Assembly (NCBI GenBank): GCA_025716815.1 | Contig: JAIXMN010000015.1 | Coordinates: 868,001 to 932,000, forward strand | DNA from: Dichotomocladium elegans | Taxonomy: Eukaryota > Mucoromycota > Mucoromycetes > Mucorales > Lichtheimiaceae | Direction of reading: 5' to 3' | DNA length: 64,000 bases | Part shown: positions 36,401-48,438 of the stretch, piece after piece | Numbering within the stretch: the stretch's first letter is position 1 | Layout: each line of letters begins with the position of its first letter | Notes under the pieces: generated by a model | Database searches by the model: none | The model's input: only the letters and a program-made list of their open reading frames with translations | Told to the model about the DNA's origin: nothing | Made by a program: the position numbers and the translations under genes

Positions 36401-38883
36401 GCTTGATCTGGGAGTCCATCGCTTCGAGAGTACGCTGATGTTCGACTTCCAGGTCACCTAGACGCTGTTGAAGAACTGTATTTGTCTGATTTGCCACTCG
36501 GAGCATCCGGTCCAATGTCTCGTTCTTCTCCTTGAGTTGACCCACAAGACCATCTATTTGCTTCCCGCTTAGTGTTTCGGAAGAGCAATGTGCATTTCTC
36601 TCCCCCTCACCCCCCCAACTCCCCTGGCACACTATTTGTATATCTTACCGCTTTTCTGGTTCACCTGTAGCCGCAATTCTGCTTCACGTTCAAGGGCTTC
36701 GGCCGCAAGCATTTTAGCATCCTCTGCATCCTTCAGCGCCCGGTTCAGAGCATCATCATCGTCCCCGAATTTGGATACCAAGTCACTAACATGAACACTG
36801 TAATTGCCATCGAGATCAAGCCCGTTTTCGGTAGCCATATTGATGATGAATGACTCGATGGCTTGGAAATATCGGTCTCTATGTCCATAAAGCAGTTACG
36901 TCAGCGCCATCTGCCCATCCAAAACCAATTCGCACGTTTACCTCTTTGATGGATCTTTCTGCATCAATAGCAAATGCTGCAGAATCACCTGCAGCGACTG
37001 AAAATTCCGTGTTCCCTTGGTGGAAGACATGATTTCCTCCAGCACCGAAACCGAATCCTGCAGGTTTCTTTCCGATCTTGATGCACCACCACGCACAGTC
37101 GCGTTGTCGCGTTCCTCGACCTGATGAAATTCCTTCATTTTCCGACCAAGAAGATCATTGTTTAACGCCTTCATCTTGTCAAGAACACTGTCGAGTCCCC
37201 CCTGGTAGAGCTGATTGCGCAAGGCGACTCGCTTATCAACATCCGCGATCGTATCCGGATCAACGACCGCATTGATCAGCAAGATATTCGCGACCTGTTA
37301 CACACCCACCATTGCCCTGACATCAGTTCTCTCGTCTTTTGGATCCTTCAGCAGATAATATTACCGCGTACTCCATCATTTGCGATTCGGCATTCCCACT
37401 GAGGGCCCGGTAGGCTTTGCTTGCTCCAACGCGAGTTCCCATCTTACCACGTCCGTCTAGCATCTCATCCAGCGCATGGAGCCAGCCGGCAAATCGGCCT
37501 GCCTTATTGTCATGCGCGCTAAGAAATTCAAGCCCGCGCAGCACGGTTGCGTGGCCAGCAGACTGCTTGCAATAGCACATGAAGATCAGGGCTTCGCAGG
37601 CCATCCGTCGGACGAGCATGAATGGCGATACAAGAGACAATGAAAGCGCTTGGACACAGTGAGGTTTGTGAAACGCCTCCTCAATACCATACTAAAGGGA
37701 GTGTAAGTTCAGCCATTGGATTGCATCGCCTAACATGGGCCTAGAGGATGGAGCGCTATACTTGCTGTATTGTTTAGCATGGATCTCAGGCACTTGATAA
37801 TCTCGAGCTCTTGCTGACAATCGTTGGTTTTCCTGCAACCGTCCCGTGTTTAACATGAAATCATTCCTCTGAAAATCTGCACATAACCCTATGCAACAAT
37901 GTATATATATGTATGTATGTATACCTTTCTACTTGCTGGTTGATACGGGTGAGTTCATTGGAGATGACATACATTCCTTGTTCTTCGACGAATTGACGGA
38001 CCCAACTATCGTTAATTATTACCACTCGTCGTCAAGATATTCTCGCAAAAGTATGCACTTGCCTCAGGGGCATTGTTCTGAGTCGAACGGCTAGATCTGA
38101 AAGAACACGTACGGGATCAATGGATGACCTTTTGTTTGCAAAGAAATGGATATAGTATCCAGGTGATGATCGGTCGTTTTCTCCTTGATGAAGGCTCGTC
38201 CTTGAGGGAGACGGATGGTGGCTGGGATGTGATTTCTTCCTCCCGGTGTCTGTGGAGTGGATGAGATTCTCGTAGCATAGAATATGCCATTTCTTGTCAA
38301 CCGGCATGTCCCTTAATCCTGCATTTCCAAGATTCAAATTGAACTGGTTCTGGTAAAGAGAAGACGGTGTATGAATACTCGAGATGATGGGAGCAATAGG
38401 GGGGTCGATAAGAGAGCTTACAGCCGCTTCGGCAAACATGCGTTCGATTTCCTGGTCGGATGGACGGGTCGTTAAGCTTTCGTGTCCTTTTGCTCCGCTA
38501 CCGCTGCTACTTGTGCTTGTTGACCGTATGGACGCTTTTTTTTTGAAGAAATAAAAAGAAAGGAGATATGGGTTAGTCATGAAAAGACTGCGAGTCTGTG
38601 GTCCGCTTCCTGCACCCGCCCAGATAAAGAGGACGGAAAATAAAAAACCTGGTGAAAGCTCATGGTGGCGACCGTCGTCGAATTGGTTCTTTATGGTCTT
38701 TGGACTTTCAGCAGCAGAAGGCTCCTGGGCCGATCTCGGTGTATGCAGAATGCTAAAGAGGCTGCTCGAATGCGAAAGGTTGGTTGACAATGGTGGTGGC
38801 CGATGTCGGCTTTGCTTTGAAGAAAACTTTTGAGTTTTTTTGGTGACATTACGCTTCCCTCCAATGTTGCTAAAAAGATCCAT
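33413..38883 (-). CDS. Diaphanous-type formin (GBD/FH3-FH1-FH2-DAD)
   Basis: Actin nucleator for cables, polarity and septa, normally released from autoinhibition by Rho GTPases. Sixteen exons give 1,450 aa: 38883-38649, 38534-38422, 38349-38063, 38005-37925, 37832-37766, 37691-37365, 37294-36942, 36878-36649, 36553-36264, 36194-35258, 35207-34987, 34910-34824, 34772-34617, 34537-34408, 34350-34019, 33919-33413. The GTPase-binding/FH3 region is about 100-580 (LSWVRQFVEEQG, LVSPFMLVRRMACEALIFMC). A coiled coil follows (about 580-640). FH1, with three poly-Pro blocks, is about 770-850. FH2 is about 870-1290 (RRLKFVEWETMN, LKLILVLGNFLNG). A DAD-like helix is near 1390 (LLRSLQSKED). Introns 3 and 5 are GC-AG, both forced by frame. 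The start is the first in-frame ATG. Confidence 0.92.
35640..35862 (-). repeat. GC-rich poly-proline repeat tracts (formin FH1)
   Basis: Three blocks of near-pure CCN codons on the minus strand encode proline runs of about ten to twenty residues inside the formin FH1 domain. Profilin-actin binding is the known role. The runs of GGN/GGC on the plus strand also produce a long glycine-rich shadow frame. Length polymorphism by slippage is likely. Confidence 0.85.
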
Positions 38884-40501
38884 CGGAGGAAATGGAGTAT
38901 TCAAAGTATTGGGAGAGTGAAGGAATGAAGATATGCCCGAAAGATTCTATTGAACGAACGTAGACAGCGCTGCCTCTTTTTTTTTTTCGCTTGCTTGGGG
39001 ATACCAGGAGTCCGTATTGGGAAAAAATGACGGCCTGTTTCATGCATCACGGAGTTTCCTAATTAAGACTTCACGATAAACAATCACCGTTATTGTTTTC
39101 CTTCAACCCCCTCCCCCCCAAAGCACGGTAACTCAGACAATGGTAGCCAGCCAGCTAGTTCATGAAAACGCTGTCGCCAAAGCCACCCTCATGGGCTATT
39201 ACATAGGATGCTGTACGACCACTAAGCCCGTTCTATTTTGCAGCCATGAAAGCACACACGCACACATGGTCTTTGAATGAATGGCCGTAAGGATCAAGGA
39301 GGAAAAATGTGAGGTGATAATGCTCGCACCTACACCGTAATCCACCCCTTTTCATTTAAAAGAACCATTCCCAGAAAGAAGCGCGACTGAATCCAATAAG
39401 TCCGTAGAGGGTAGTCATCAAGGCGATGCATGGAGGATATCCAGCACAGTTTAATATCGAGAGAATTTAAAGACTTTTCGTGCCCCAAGATATCCTCCTC
39501 TTCTGGGGCTATCGTTATTTAAATGGGAGAGAGTTTACTTTATCCAATACGGTATGGATAACTCCAAAATTGGCTGCTACTAGCAGATACTAAATCTTGT
39601 CAGATACATTCTTTGAAGCGGTTATTGGCATCTGCGATGGATGGCACGGTGCTTTTGTGTATAAGCCCGCTTCCCCACCCCCCTAGTAGGAGTGTAGGTC
39701 TTGTATACGTAATGGTGCATTCGCAAATTTTCTACCCCGACCTTGAAAGCTTTCCAGGGAAAGATAGCATCACAATAGAGAGAAAGCACCCCCCAACGGA
39801 TCACACTTCAAGTTGAGCGGGGTTTGGCCAGTCAGGACCATTTTCCAACACCGAATACCTGTTATCCAATCATATTCAGTTGCCCATCACTCCGGACTTG
39901 GGCTCCTCTCATTGAAACAAAGAAAAGAAAAGACTTTGCAGACAATGCGTCCGCTTTTATTTATATGAAAACTTGCTGAAGGCCTGAAATAGACAAAGTT
40001 TGACTCTTTATGCAGAGCAATGATGTCTACAGTATAAGTTCGCAGAGGGGATCATCAACTATGAGATACTATGTCAAATTGAGCGAGGTGAGTGTGCAAC
40101 CCTATCAGCCAATCAATGGGACCCTCATGATTTAAGCGCATTACCGATTTCTGCACGTCCAAAATTGGGGAAAATAACGAGCCTTGATGAAACCTAGAGA
40201 TATAAAAGAAGCAAAGTACGTAGAACCATGTCCTATTTTCCCGTTAAAACGTACTGCACTGGATTTCCTAGCCACTGATGTGTCTTGTCTTTTGAAGAAA
40301 AAATAATAATAATCCCAAAACAGCCGTAGTCGTAAGCAAATGGAAATAGATTTACTCCCTAAAACACCAACCCCTCCTCCCTCCATAAATAGCAGATGAA
40401 CACGTTGAACGCAACTCGCAGGGCAAAAAGTATTTTAATGTAGTTAAAATAAAAGGGCGGGTTCTAATACAAGGAGCAATGGTATCTAAAGCAGTAGTGA
40501 A
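38884..40501. other. Intergenic: formin upstream region
   Basis: 1.6 kb with T runs (38979), C runs (39107-39118) and AT-rich patches. No supported gene is seen. It contains the formin promoter and the 3' flank of the small secreted-peptide gene. Confidence 0.5.
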
Positions 40502-40801
40502 TCAAGACCGAGGGCGTCGTGATGCTGCTACCCGCCCTCGTTTGCTCAAGTGAGGCGAAAGGACGCACCGCGCAATGCCGTTGTAAGAATCGCAGCATCG
40601 GTTAAAGTCACCGAGGTGGCTATAGTTTCGAAAGACGCAATGGGTACCAAAATCCGTTCGGAGCTCGCCTGCGGTCCCGATACAGCAGTCTTCGGTGTAT
40701 ATTGGCTCGATTTCTTTGCAGTGACAGTCGGCTGCATGGGTCGCAACCATCAAGGCGGCAAGAAATATCATAATCGCAGTGCTGCGAATCATTATCCACA
40801 T
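40502..40801 (-). CDS. Small secreted cysteine-rich protein, 99 aa, hypothetical
   Basis: Single-exon frame from ATG 40801. Residues 1-23 form a strong signal peptide (hydrophobic IMIFLAALMVA, then THA as a likely cleavage site). The mature part has eight cysteines in the order C-x-C, CC, C, CC, C, which would allow four disulfides, then a basic tail rich in Arg and Ser. One N-glycosylation sequon (NYS) lies in the mature region. This is the general pattern of secreted fungal cysteine-rich peptides. I do not recognise the family and assign no activity. The Cys-free basic tail may be intron or read-through sequence, so the 3' end is the least certain part. Confidence 0.55.
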   Translation of the reverse strand: MWIMIRSTAIMIFLAALMVATHAADCHCKEIEPIYTEDCCIGTAGELRTDFGTHCVFRNYSHLGDFNRCCDSYNGIARCVLSPHLSKRGRVAASRRPRS

Positions 40802-41164
40802 TATATTGAAGGAATGGAAAGGGGATTGGTACACAAAAATTGAAGGGGGGCGGAGGCCAAGAGGAGAGGACACACTCACACACTAAAAGAAGAAGAAGAG
40901 AGAAAGAGACAGAGAAAGTTTGCAGGGCGGCGCGCCTGTTGTTATATCTTTTCTTTCTTTATATTAGGAGACCCGATCGAAGGGAAACTCCTTGATCGTA
41001 TCGATGGGAACTCGTATCCCAGACGCCTGTCACCCCAAGCATATACTACACATCTAAATTTGACAGATTACCACCTGCTCCTGCAGAAGTGAATTGAGAC
41101 ATTTATTTTTCTATCTTGGGGATTTAGGACAGCCGAGCGCGCTTAACCCTGGATAGACAGGCAT
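40802..41164. other. Intergenic: upstream of the cysteine-rich gene
   Basis: Contains a purine/pyrimidine-biased stretch (GAAGAAGAAG, AGAGAGAAAG) and T-rich sequence. It is the promoter region of the small secreted gene and the DUS3 3' flank. No gene is seen. Confidence 0.55.
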
Positions 41165-44100
41165 TTAATCAAAGGACAACACTGGTTCATCGTATGCGTG
41201 AAATACCTCAAATGAGTTAGCCTTATGTTTAGGAACAAAGACAAAATCTTCAGGAGCAGGGCCGAGGAGTCGTTCGCTGAACAAAGTAGCACAGAAATTA
41301 GCCATCCGGATTTTTCTCCTTTAGAAAACCACTGGTGAATTACCTAAGCTTGATCCAATCGGACGCCCTCGGGCTTGCCATCAACGTCTCAAGCTCATCA
41401 CGTCCCACAAACGGAGGAGCTCGCTCATTAATATGCTGAGGAAGAACCTCAAGCAGTCCAACAGGAATATAACTATCTCATTATCAGCATATCCGACGAG
41501 ATATAGAGAAATCCCCATTTCCTCTCTCACCGGTATAGGAACGATTGCCATTCAAGGAGGAACCGTCGCGTCGTGTTCACGCCCTACAGAGATAGAATAT
41601 ACAGATTAACCCGCTATGCCTGTCTTCCTCTGGTATAGAAAAAGCTTGCCTGGCTATCGCTACCCCAATGCTCAAGGCCATAATCACAGAACCGCTTCAA
41701 AATATCAAAGCGCTCGCGTGAGGAAATATCCCAATGCCGCTGTGTCTTAATCTCGTCAAAAAGCCATGGCTTGATCAAAGCACCTCTGCATCCAATCATT
41801 ATTAAATAGCCTATTGCGTAGACCGACACACCTTGTGGTTCTTACCGGCCTATCATGATACCGTCTACACCCGTTTCTTCCTTGTGTTTGTTGTAATCTT
41901 CGTAACTAAGCACATCGCCATTACCTTTGAGCAAAGCGCATGAGTATTAATATATACACTTGGCACATGGACATCCTTTACCATAGATCGGCATTGTTTT
42001 GGCAAGTTGCTTCACCTCACGAATGTAAGACCAATCCGCAAGCTTCTGGTAACGTTGCTGGCGAGAGCGGCCATGTATCTAATAATCATGAACATATCAG
42101 TCATCGCTCCCTCGCTTGCACTGATCCAAGATGATCCTTACAGTCCCTAGACTAATGCCCTATAGCAATTTTTTGTTTTACATGGTGAGAAAAAAAGCGA
42201 GGTTTAGAACAAGGCCACTCTTCCACATACTAGGTCTTCGAAAATGGGAATCAGCTTATGATTAGTAAGGACATTCTGCTTGACACCCGTTCGGAATTTA
42301 ACAGTGACAGGGACGTCCAGCATCCTGCGCATTCCTCGAAGCATTTTTGTCATCTTTCCCTTTGATTCTGGTAAGGCAGATCCAGCGCCCTGGATTATTT
42401 ATCTCTATAAGTTTCGTCGATACATCATCTTTTCTTTTTGCCTTACTGAGTTAAAGATAAGATCAATGGGACAGCCCATGTTGAGGTCCACAAAATCAAC
42501 GTCAATCTCGGTATTGATGACCTCGCAGGCCTTGACAACCTGCTCCACTTTCGATCCGCAAATCTATCAAATGAGGCTGTTAATCTCGTAGTAAAGTCGA
42601 TATATATATGCCGAATTACCTGAATACCAAAGATATCCTCAGAGGCGTGACGCTTTGTCAGAGCCCACTCAGACTGCTGGCCCTGAAGCAGATTGCGACA
42701 TAGTGCCATCTCGCCACAGGTGATATCGACACCAAATTCTTTGCAGATACGTCGGAAGGGCAAGTTGCCGACCTAGCAAATGAAAACATTAGTTACGTCA
42801 AAGGCGTATGTCCGGTGCACAGCCATACTGTTGTCAAGGGAGCAAGGTAGGTCTTGTTGCTAAAGTCGATGAGCTATCGCATTTCGGGATGGTTAGTTTG
42901 AATTCAGCAAGAAGCCTAGCAGTAGATACCTTTTTGTACCCCCGCTCTGTATCCACCGGGCCAATTTTAGTGGGTTCTACATTCATGTCAATCTCAGGCA
43001 GATCAGCAGCAGCAGCAGCTGTAGCCTCCTCAGACTTGGATGTCTGAGTTTCTGCAAGTTCTTCCCGGGCTTCCTCGGCTGTTTCTCCCACTGCGTGGGA
43101 TTTATCCAGTGGCTTTCCATCCTTGTCTTCTACTCCATCCACCTCATCCACTTTTCTTTTTCCCTGGCGGGCCTGCTCCGCAGCAATTTCCCTTTGGACT
43201 TCCTTCATATATTCTTCCGCCCTGGGGAACGAATGCTGTTGGGTTCGATCAATATGCATGCATGAATGGGGGGAAGCCACTCTATTCAGGCCCAGGCAGA
43301 TCCCCACCCACCTTGTTCTTTGTCAAAGCCTTTTGTGTCTCAGCGCTGATGCCGTTGCGAGTGAACACAGGATTCTTCTTGACCAGCTAACACAAACACT
43401 TAGGGCCTTGGATGCTTTGTAACAACAGACAAAGTGACTCAATGTCATTTTACCTCTTCGTTAACAACCAAGTTCCCTTCGTCGTCCAAATGGGCCTTCA
43501 AATAGCGGCACTTGTAGCCGTTACGGCACCTTTTGTAAATTTGAACCAACGTCAGCTGGATTCCCCCCTTCCTTCGCCGAACCATTCGCCCTGTACCTTC
43601 CAAACAGCTCGAACTGAACGCAGCGATCACCGAGATCGGCTGGCTTGGTATCAAGATACTTTTTGATATCATGCGAATAACGACATCTGTTGGTAAAACA
43701 TGGAACTGTCTTAAGCTTCTTGTTTTGACGCTCCTTCATCCCAGTCCCACCCGCACATACTTTTCTCCAAAAGCGCATTCTTTGCCAGCAGCGAGCAGTT
43801 TGCAGATCTATTTCATGTTACAGGGTCAACACCTTCCCTCCCTCCCCTGCAATGTAGGTCTGTGTCTCTGTTCATTCACTGCTACTTGCCATCACTTCAT
43901 CCACAATACGCTTCTTGCCACGCTGGCCCTTGTTGGCACCTCGGTTTTTCTTCTCAAACTGGACCAGAAAATAGCTTCAGTTACTTTGTCCAAACTGTCG
44001 GATGCCGTTAGACACACACGCACACGCACACACCTTTTTCTCCTTTGAAAACTTCTCGCCCTCGGCGCCATCGTCGTCGCCAAACACGCCGTTTGCAACT

Positions 44101-44264
44101 TGATCTTCGTTGCCTTCGTCATCGAACCATTTCTCCTTGCGGTACCTTGGCAGCATTAGCTCAAGTCCACCCGCTCTTTCATTCACCCCGGGCCCATTGC
44201 CAAGCTTTTAGATTTACTCATTCTTAATGGGTGCCACACCAGGTTTTTTCTCGATCGTAGCCAT
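41165..44264 (-). CDS. DUS3: tRNA-dihydrouridine(47) synthase Dus3
   Basis: FMN enzyme reducing uridine 47 in the variable loop of tRNAs. Nineteen exons give about 647 aa: 44264-44218, 44175-44034, 43958-43896, 43807-43761, 43686-43597, 43529-43454, 43386-43312, 43235-42930, 42873-42829, 42772-42620, 42563-42447, 42389-42231, 42159-42142, 42078-41982, 41924-41846, 41785-41650, 41583-41531, 41472-41344, 41276-41165. Family features in order are an N-terminal GVAPIKNE, two CCCH zinc fingers ([20 protein letters not shown] and the following one), and an acidic linker. The TIM barrel has [24 protein letters not shown] and [16 protein letters not shown]. Exon 13 is an 18-nt micro-exon. Intron 16 is GC-AG (CAG|GCAAGC) with no usable GT nearby. 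Exon 3 could instead end at 43890 through another GC donor, adding two residues. Confidence 0.93.
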
Positions 44265-44384
44265 TGATCAATATAGTTTTTAAAAGCTTATCGGCAAACC
44301 GGCAGCTCCTGCCGATGCTGTCTTTTTTTTTTTTGTGTGTGTGTGTGTGCGGGTCGGAGACAAAGTAAAATTTTCCCAGTTGTT

Positions 44385-46018
44385 TTAATAGCGTCTCCTT
44401 ACATTACGATATCGATCTCTCGGAAAGTAGTTATTATCTGCGGCATCCCTGTCCACGTAAGAACGCTTCCTTTTCGAATCACGGTATGGATCTCTAGGAG
44501 AGTAATTGTTATCCATCGCGTCCTGGTCCATGTTCGGACGCTTCCTCTTCCATCCACCGTTGCGTCTTGTGTTTGAGGCGCCATAGTCCTTAGCGGCCTG
44601 TATGATTTTCACTCCGATGTCTGCTGCTGACAAGTTCAGCACCCTCGGTGTGTAGGACCTATGTCTGGTACGGGCTCCAAGCTTCCAGTCACTGGACACA
44701 AGTGTCCTCAAGATGGTACCTTCCTTCATATTTGCTCGAATTTCTTTGGTTATCCACTTGAAAACACCCTGGACACGATCCATCGTCGTCGTCGACCGCG
44801 CAACATTCAGAGCTAGGGATGGAATTGAAAAATATTAAGAACGGTGCCTGGTATGCACATGGGGCGGGATCTTTTACTCACATGCGTCATCGGGATCACG
44901 GATCTCTAACTTTCCATTCTTGGTCGGAAATGGCTAAAGGACTCCCCTCCTCCCAATGAATTTCTTCGCCAAAAGTAGGGGTATAGCACAGTCTTACCTT
45001 CTTAACGAAGCCAGGGACTGTATCCATCACCATCTCTTCCTCTTGGTAATTCCATTCGCTGTAAAAATCGAGCATGTCCAGCAAGAGCTGACCTAGGTAC
45101 TCTGGCGATTTTCTATCTCGATTTTCGGGTATCACCGTATTCTGTCAGAAAATGAAGATTAGGGCGGATGTCTTTATCGGTCTGGTCTACCTATTCTAAC
45201 GGTGCTCAGTGCCTACCTGTATATAGTGTACAATCAAGCAGACCAGGGTGTATCCGGCCATGCCGCTGAGACGGGCCGACATGATTTCGTACTTTGGATC
45301 ATCTTTCAGCCGAACGGACAGAAGAATGGATTTGAGGAAGAGGTAGATGGGCTTGAGTTCACTGAATTCGTTGATCCATCCAAGTGTACGATCCGAACTC
45401 AGCGAGGCGTTTCCGATGGATATGTCGACGTGAATAGGTTCACCTTGAGATGATCGGAAGTCTACTTTGATCACCGGCACCTAATAAAAAAAAAACCCAT
45501 CAGCCCTATTTGCCTACGGGGGGGGGGTGCACAAAAATAATGCAACGTCTTGACTTGCCCTTGCAAAGATCAGCTCAACATTGGGAAAACCAAATCTTTT
45601 CACAAGTGCCTTGTTCAACTTGCGGAGAATAGGTTTCGGATTTTCAGGGAGTTCGTGATCATTGAATGCAATGCGCAGATCGACATCGCTGCTGATCAAT
45701 CAGATTTTGTGATCTATCGCATACATACCGTTCTATTTTACTTGCCTGGTGGGGAGAAGCAGTCCGGTTTCGTAAGAGCCAAATGGAACGACTTGGCAAT
45801 GTGGAATGAGTCCCTGGATAATCTTTGTGCAATCGTTGAAAAGATTGTCCCGATCCTTGCTTTCTCTCTGAGTCGGAGCCAGGTATTGGACAAAGTCCTC
45901 GATCTCCTGCGAGAGCCTAGGTGCATTTCAAAAGAATGGAAAATGAGCCTCAATTGCAGTAAGGAAGGCGGGAAGAAAGCGATTTTTACCTTTGCAATTG
46001 GCTTCTACCCTCTTTCAT
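44385..46018 (-). CDS. Trf4/Cid1-type non-canonical poly(A)/terminal nucleotidyltransferase
   Basis: Seven exons (46018-45990, 45916-45746, 45691-45559, 45480-45217, 45141-44998, 44933-44882, 44812-44385) give 406 aa. The polymerase-beta-like core has VPFGSYETGLLLPT leading into SSDVDLRI, the two metal-binding Asp, and the third Asp in PIHVDISIG. A PAP-associated domain follows (MAGYTLVCLIVHYIQ, PEYLGQLLLDMLDFY, IRDPDDASLNVARST). The tail is basic, rich in Arg/Tyr/Asp repeats, likely RNA-binding or nuclear. Family members add A or U tails to RNAs in nuclear surveillance (Trf4/5) or cytoplasmic decay (Cid1). Length and the basic tail favour a Trf4-like role, by inference. Introns 2 and 3 are GC-AG. 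The gene lies 120 bp upstream of DUS3 on the same strand. A longer N-terminus is possible. Confidence 0.85.
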
Positions 46019-46997
46019 AATACAACGGGATAACAAAGGCGAGGAACCGAAGTCGGAGCAAGGGGCCGCTAAAGAATTAAACTTTACGGCCGAATAGGAA
46101 ATGACCAATGCTTCCTCTTGATATCCATCAACCTATAAGTAAAATATATGTTGGTTGGGCGTAAGAAAAAAAAGAAAGATGAACATTCATCAAGAGGAGC
46201 AGATCCTCATTCTCTTTCTGCCAAGAGAGAGAAAGGGCGCGCGAGTACGGGTGCTACTTCAACGCTGGTCGCCCGATGCGTTGCTGGGACCGAGAGACAC
46301 ATCGATTGTATACGTGACTTAGTGTAATTTATTTTTTCCACATTAAATTTCGTACATCAGTTGCATAAATTATAAAGTTGTCGCATACTCATTAATCAGC
46401 TGAAAAGAGTAATCCTTGCTCATACGCTTTAACTCGCCTCCGAAGAGTAGGTTGGGCGTCCTGCCGATGTCCATGGACTCCTCTCTTCCCATGACTCATC
46501 AAAGCAGGGTACGGTTGGTCAATCTGCAAAGGGGAGTGGATGTTGGATTGTAACAAACAATTTAATATGACAGTGATCATATTGGATGAGAACATGGGAA
46601 GAGAGGATCAAGAAGCTATCTAGTATTTACAGGAAATCAAGGTGGGTGATTGAAACAACTTCACACTACTTCTTGTTTATATCAACAATGAGTCCCATAA
46701 GTTTGTTGCAGACACGTTTGGACGGGACCTTTTTTTCAGAATGGCTCATATCCATGAACCGTGTGCAATTATACACGTACGCCCCACAAAGAACTCACAG
46801 CATGACAAAACACTTTATCACCTGTTTCGCTGATGAGCTGTCCTACATGATTTACAATATGACACCATTCTGGTCTCTTGTCTTTTCTCATTACATCTAG
46901 GGCCTAATCTAAACTCTCATTAAAAGAGTTAAAATAGACACCTCTAAAAACGAGAGACGAATCCTTCGAAATCGCTCAACTCTAAGCTATTCAATTG

Positions 46998-47753
46998 TCA
47001 CTGATTCTGGCCATCCATGTCTCCCTTTCCATTACGTTTTACTTTGCTCTTCACAACTGACCAAAGCTGCTCAATAGGTTTGAGTTCAGGTGAACAGGTG
47101 CATTGTCTATTACCGAATAATCGCGTTTCGTACTTACCCATTTCATCCATGGTAGACCTAAGAAAGCTGAGATCATGCTCAGTTACAGTTCCTCTGCTTG
47201 CAGACATGGGCTGTCCCGCTACAATTAAGGATGGGTGATGGCGAAATTGCTCCCAAAAATACCAGTTGTTTCCGCTCTTATTTCTGGCACAGTAGCTACT
47301 GAACAAGTCCCTTTCTTGAACCATGCCATGCCAAGCGCGCTTATGGTCGCAAAGAAACCAGTTTTTTCCAAAGTCATGTCAGCCATGTCCCGTCGGGGCA
47401 CGCAAACACGCTCTTGGGTCTTTGCATCATATTCCTGTCTACAGACTGAAACTGAGCCCTTTTCAGTGAAAAAATCGCATAGATCGATGGAGCGTCGTTT
47501 TTGATAGCTCAAGACCCTCAAATCTCTGGGGTAGTTGGCTCCGTCCATTTGCTCTCTAAAAGACAATTGACGTCGCTACGTTTCTTGAAATGTTCTCAGG
47601 GTCCTCTTTGTACTTTGATGCCTATTGCTGAGCTGGCCGAACATGGTTTCCTAGTTGTTTTGCAGTAGCTGATGCGCTCAAGACCTTCACACACATCCGT
47701 TTACCTTTGTCCATGTACAGTGTATAGCCGCGCTTAAAGTCTGTTTCTTTCAT
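46998..47753 (-). pseudogene. Decayed Tc1/mariner-type DDE transposase
   Basis: Three minus-strand pieces in different frames match the usual order of a fungal Tc1/mariner transposase. An N-terminal fragment near 47753-47620 includes ATAKQLG, resembling the helix-turn-helix. A middle piece at 47566-47228 has GMAWFKKGTCSVATVPEIRA, the catalytic-core segment after the first Asp. A C-terminal piece at 47200-46998 has SPELKPIEQLWSVVKSKVKR, the conserved region leading to the last acidic residue. Frameshifts and stops between the pieces make it non-functional. A motif at 46702-46726 may mark one inverted-repeat end. A convincing partner end was not found. Confidence 0.75.
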
Positions 47754-48375
47754 CTGAAATGCCTGCGTTTTTGGATATGCGTAGCAACAAGAACGGGGTT
47801 ATCGCTGCAAGATAGGTTATGCAGATGTTCTGTACATGGCCTTGCTCATCATAATAAAGATAGATTGCTCATTTCAAAATGCAAAATGAGTTATAAAAGA
47901 AAAGGGTCCAAAATTGCAAAAGCTGGCTATCATTTATAGGGTTGGATTTGACAAGCTTCTTTGTGCGACATGTGTGCTGTCATCATGCTTAAAGCGGTAT
48001 ATGTGGGTGTCTATGTAAGGCTACTTGTGTAGGGCGTTGTTAGTTCTTTGGAGGGGCGGGTCTGCAAGCTGCGTTTTATTTTATTTTTCCCGGATTTTCC
48101 GCCGTTTTTCCACCATGCATGCAGCCTGGCTTGTCAGCTCTGAATCAAATGGTCGAGGATAACAAGCCGACGGCACTTACCCAGTACGCGATGGATGGCG
48201 CGTATCTAACTTCTACACGCGCGATGGGTTGCTCAGCCGTGAATTCGGGATAAGTCGCGACCGGCCAGGCGTGGGAGGCTCATCGTCCGCCTCCCATCTT
48301 TCGGGTTCAAAGGCGAATGGCAAAACCCTCGTTCCGCGGATAAGGAATGGGGCCCGCGCGCCGTACTCAAATAGT

Positions 48376-48382
48376 TATAAAA
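48376..48382 (+). promoter_or_regulatory. TATA box of the PMI gene
   Basis: TATAAAA lies 57-63 bp upstream of the ATG at 48439, matching the spacing seen at other genes in the window. A C/T-rich leader follows. Confidence 0.55.
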
Positions 48383-48438
48383 GGAAAAAAAGTCAGACAC
48401 GTTCCTTTGGCTCTAAACCTTTCCCCTCTTTTCCGCCA

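Larger units (their letters stand above)
46019..48438. other. Intergenic with mobile-element relic
   Basis: 2.4 kb between the Trf4-like gene and PMI. It holds the transposase relic described separately. The rest shows no supported gene. The end near PMI is GC-richer and contains its TATA box. Confidence 0.6.

Noticed and set aside
44206..44219. Stop-codon readthrough in DUS3 (two in-frame TAA after GVAPIKNE)
   Set aside because: A 42-nt intron from 44217 to 44176 removes both stops and keeps phase. TAA is also used as a normal stop in this window.
48229..48438. N-terminal extension of PMI
   Set aside because: The family starts at the ATG at 48439. The extension lies across the TATA box and has no family resemblance.
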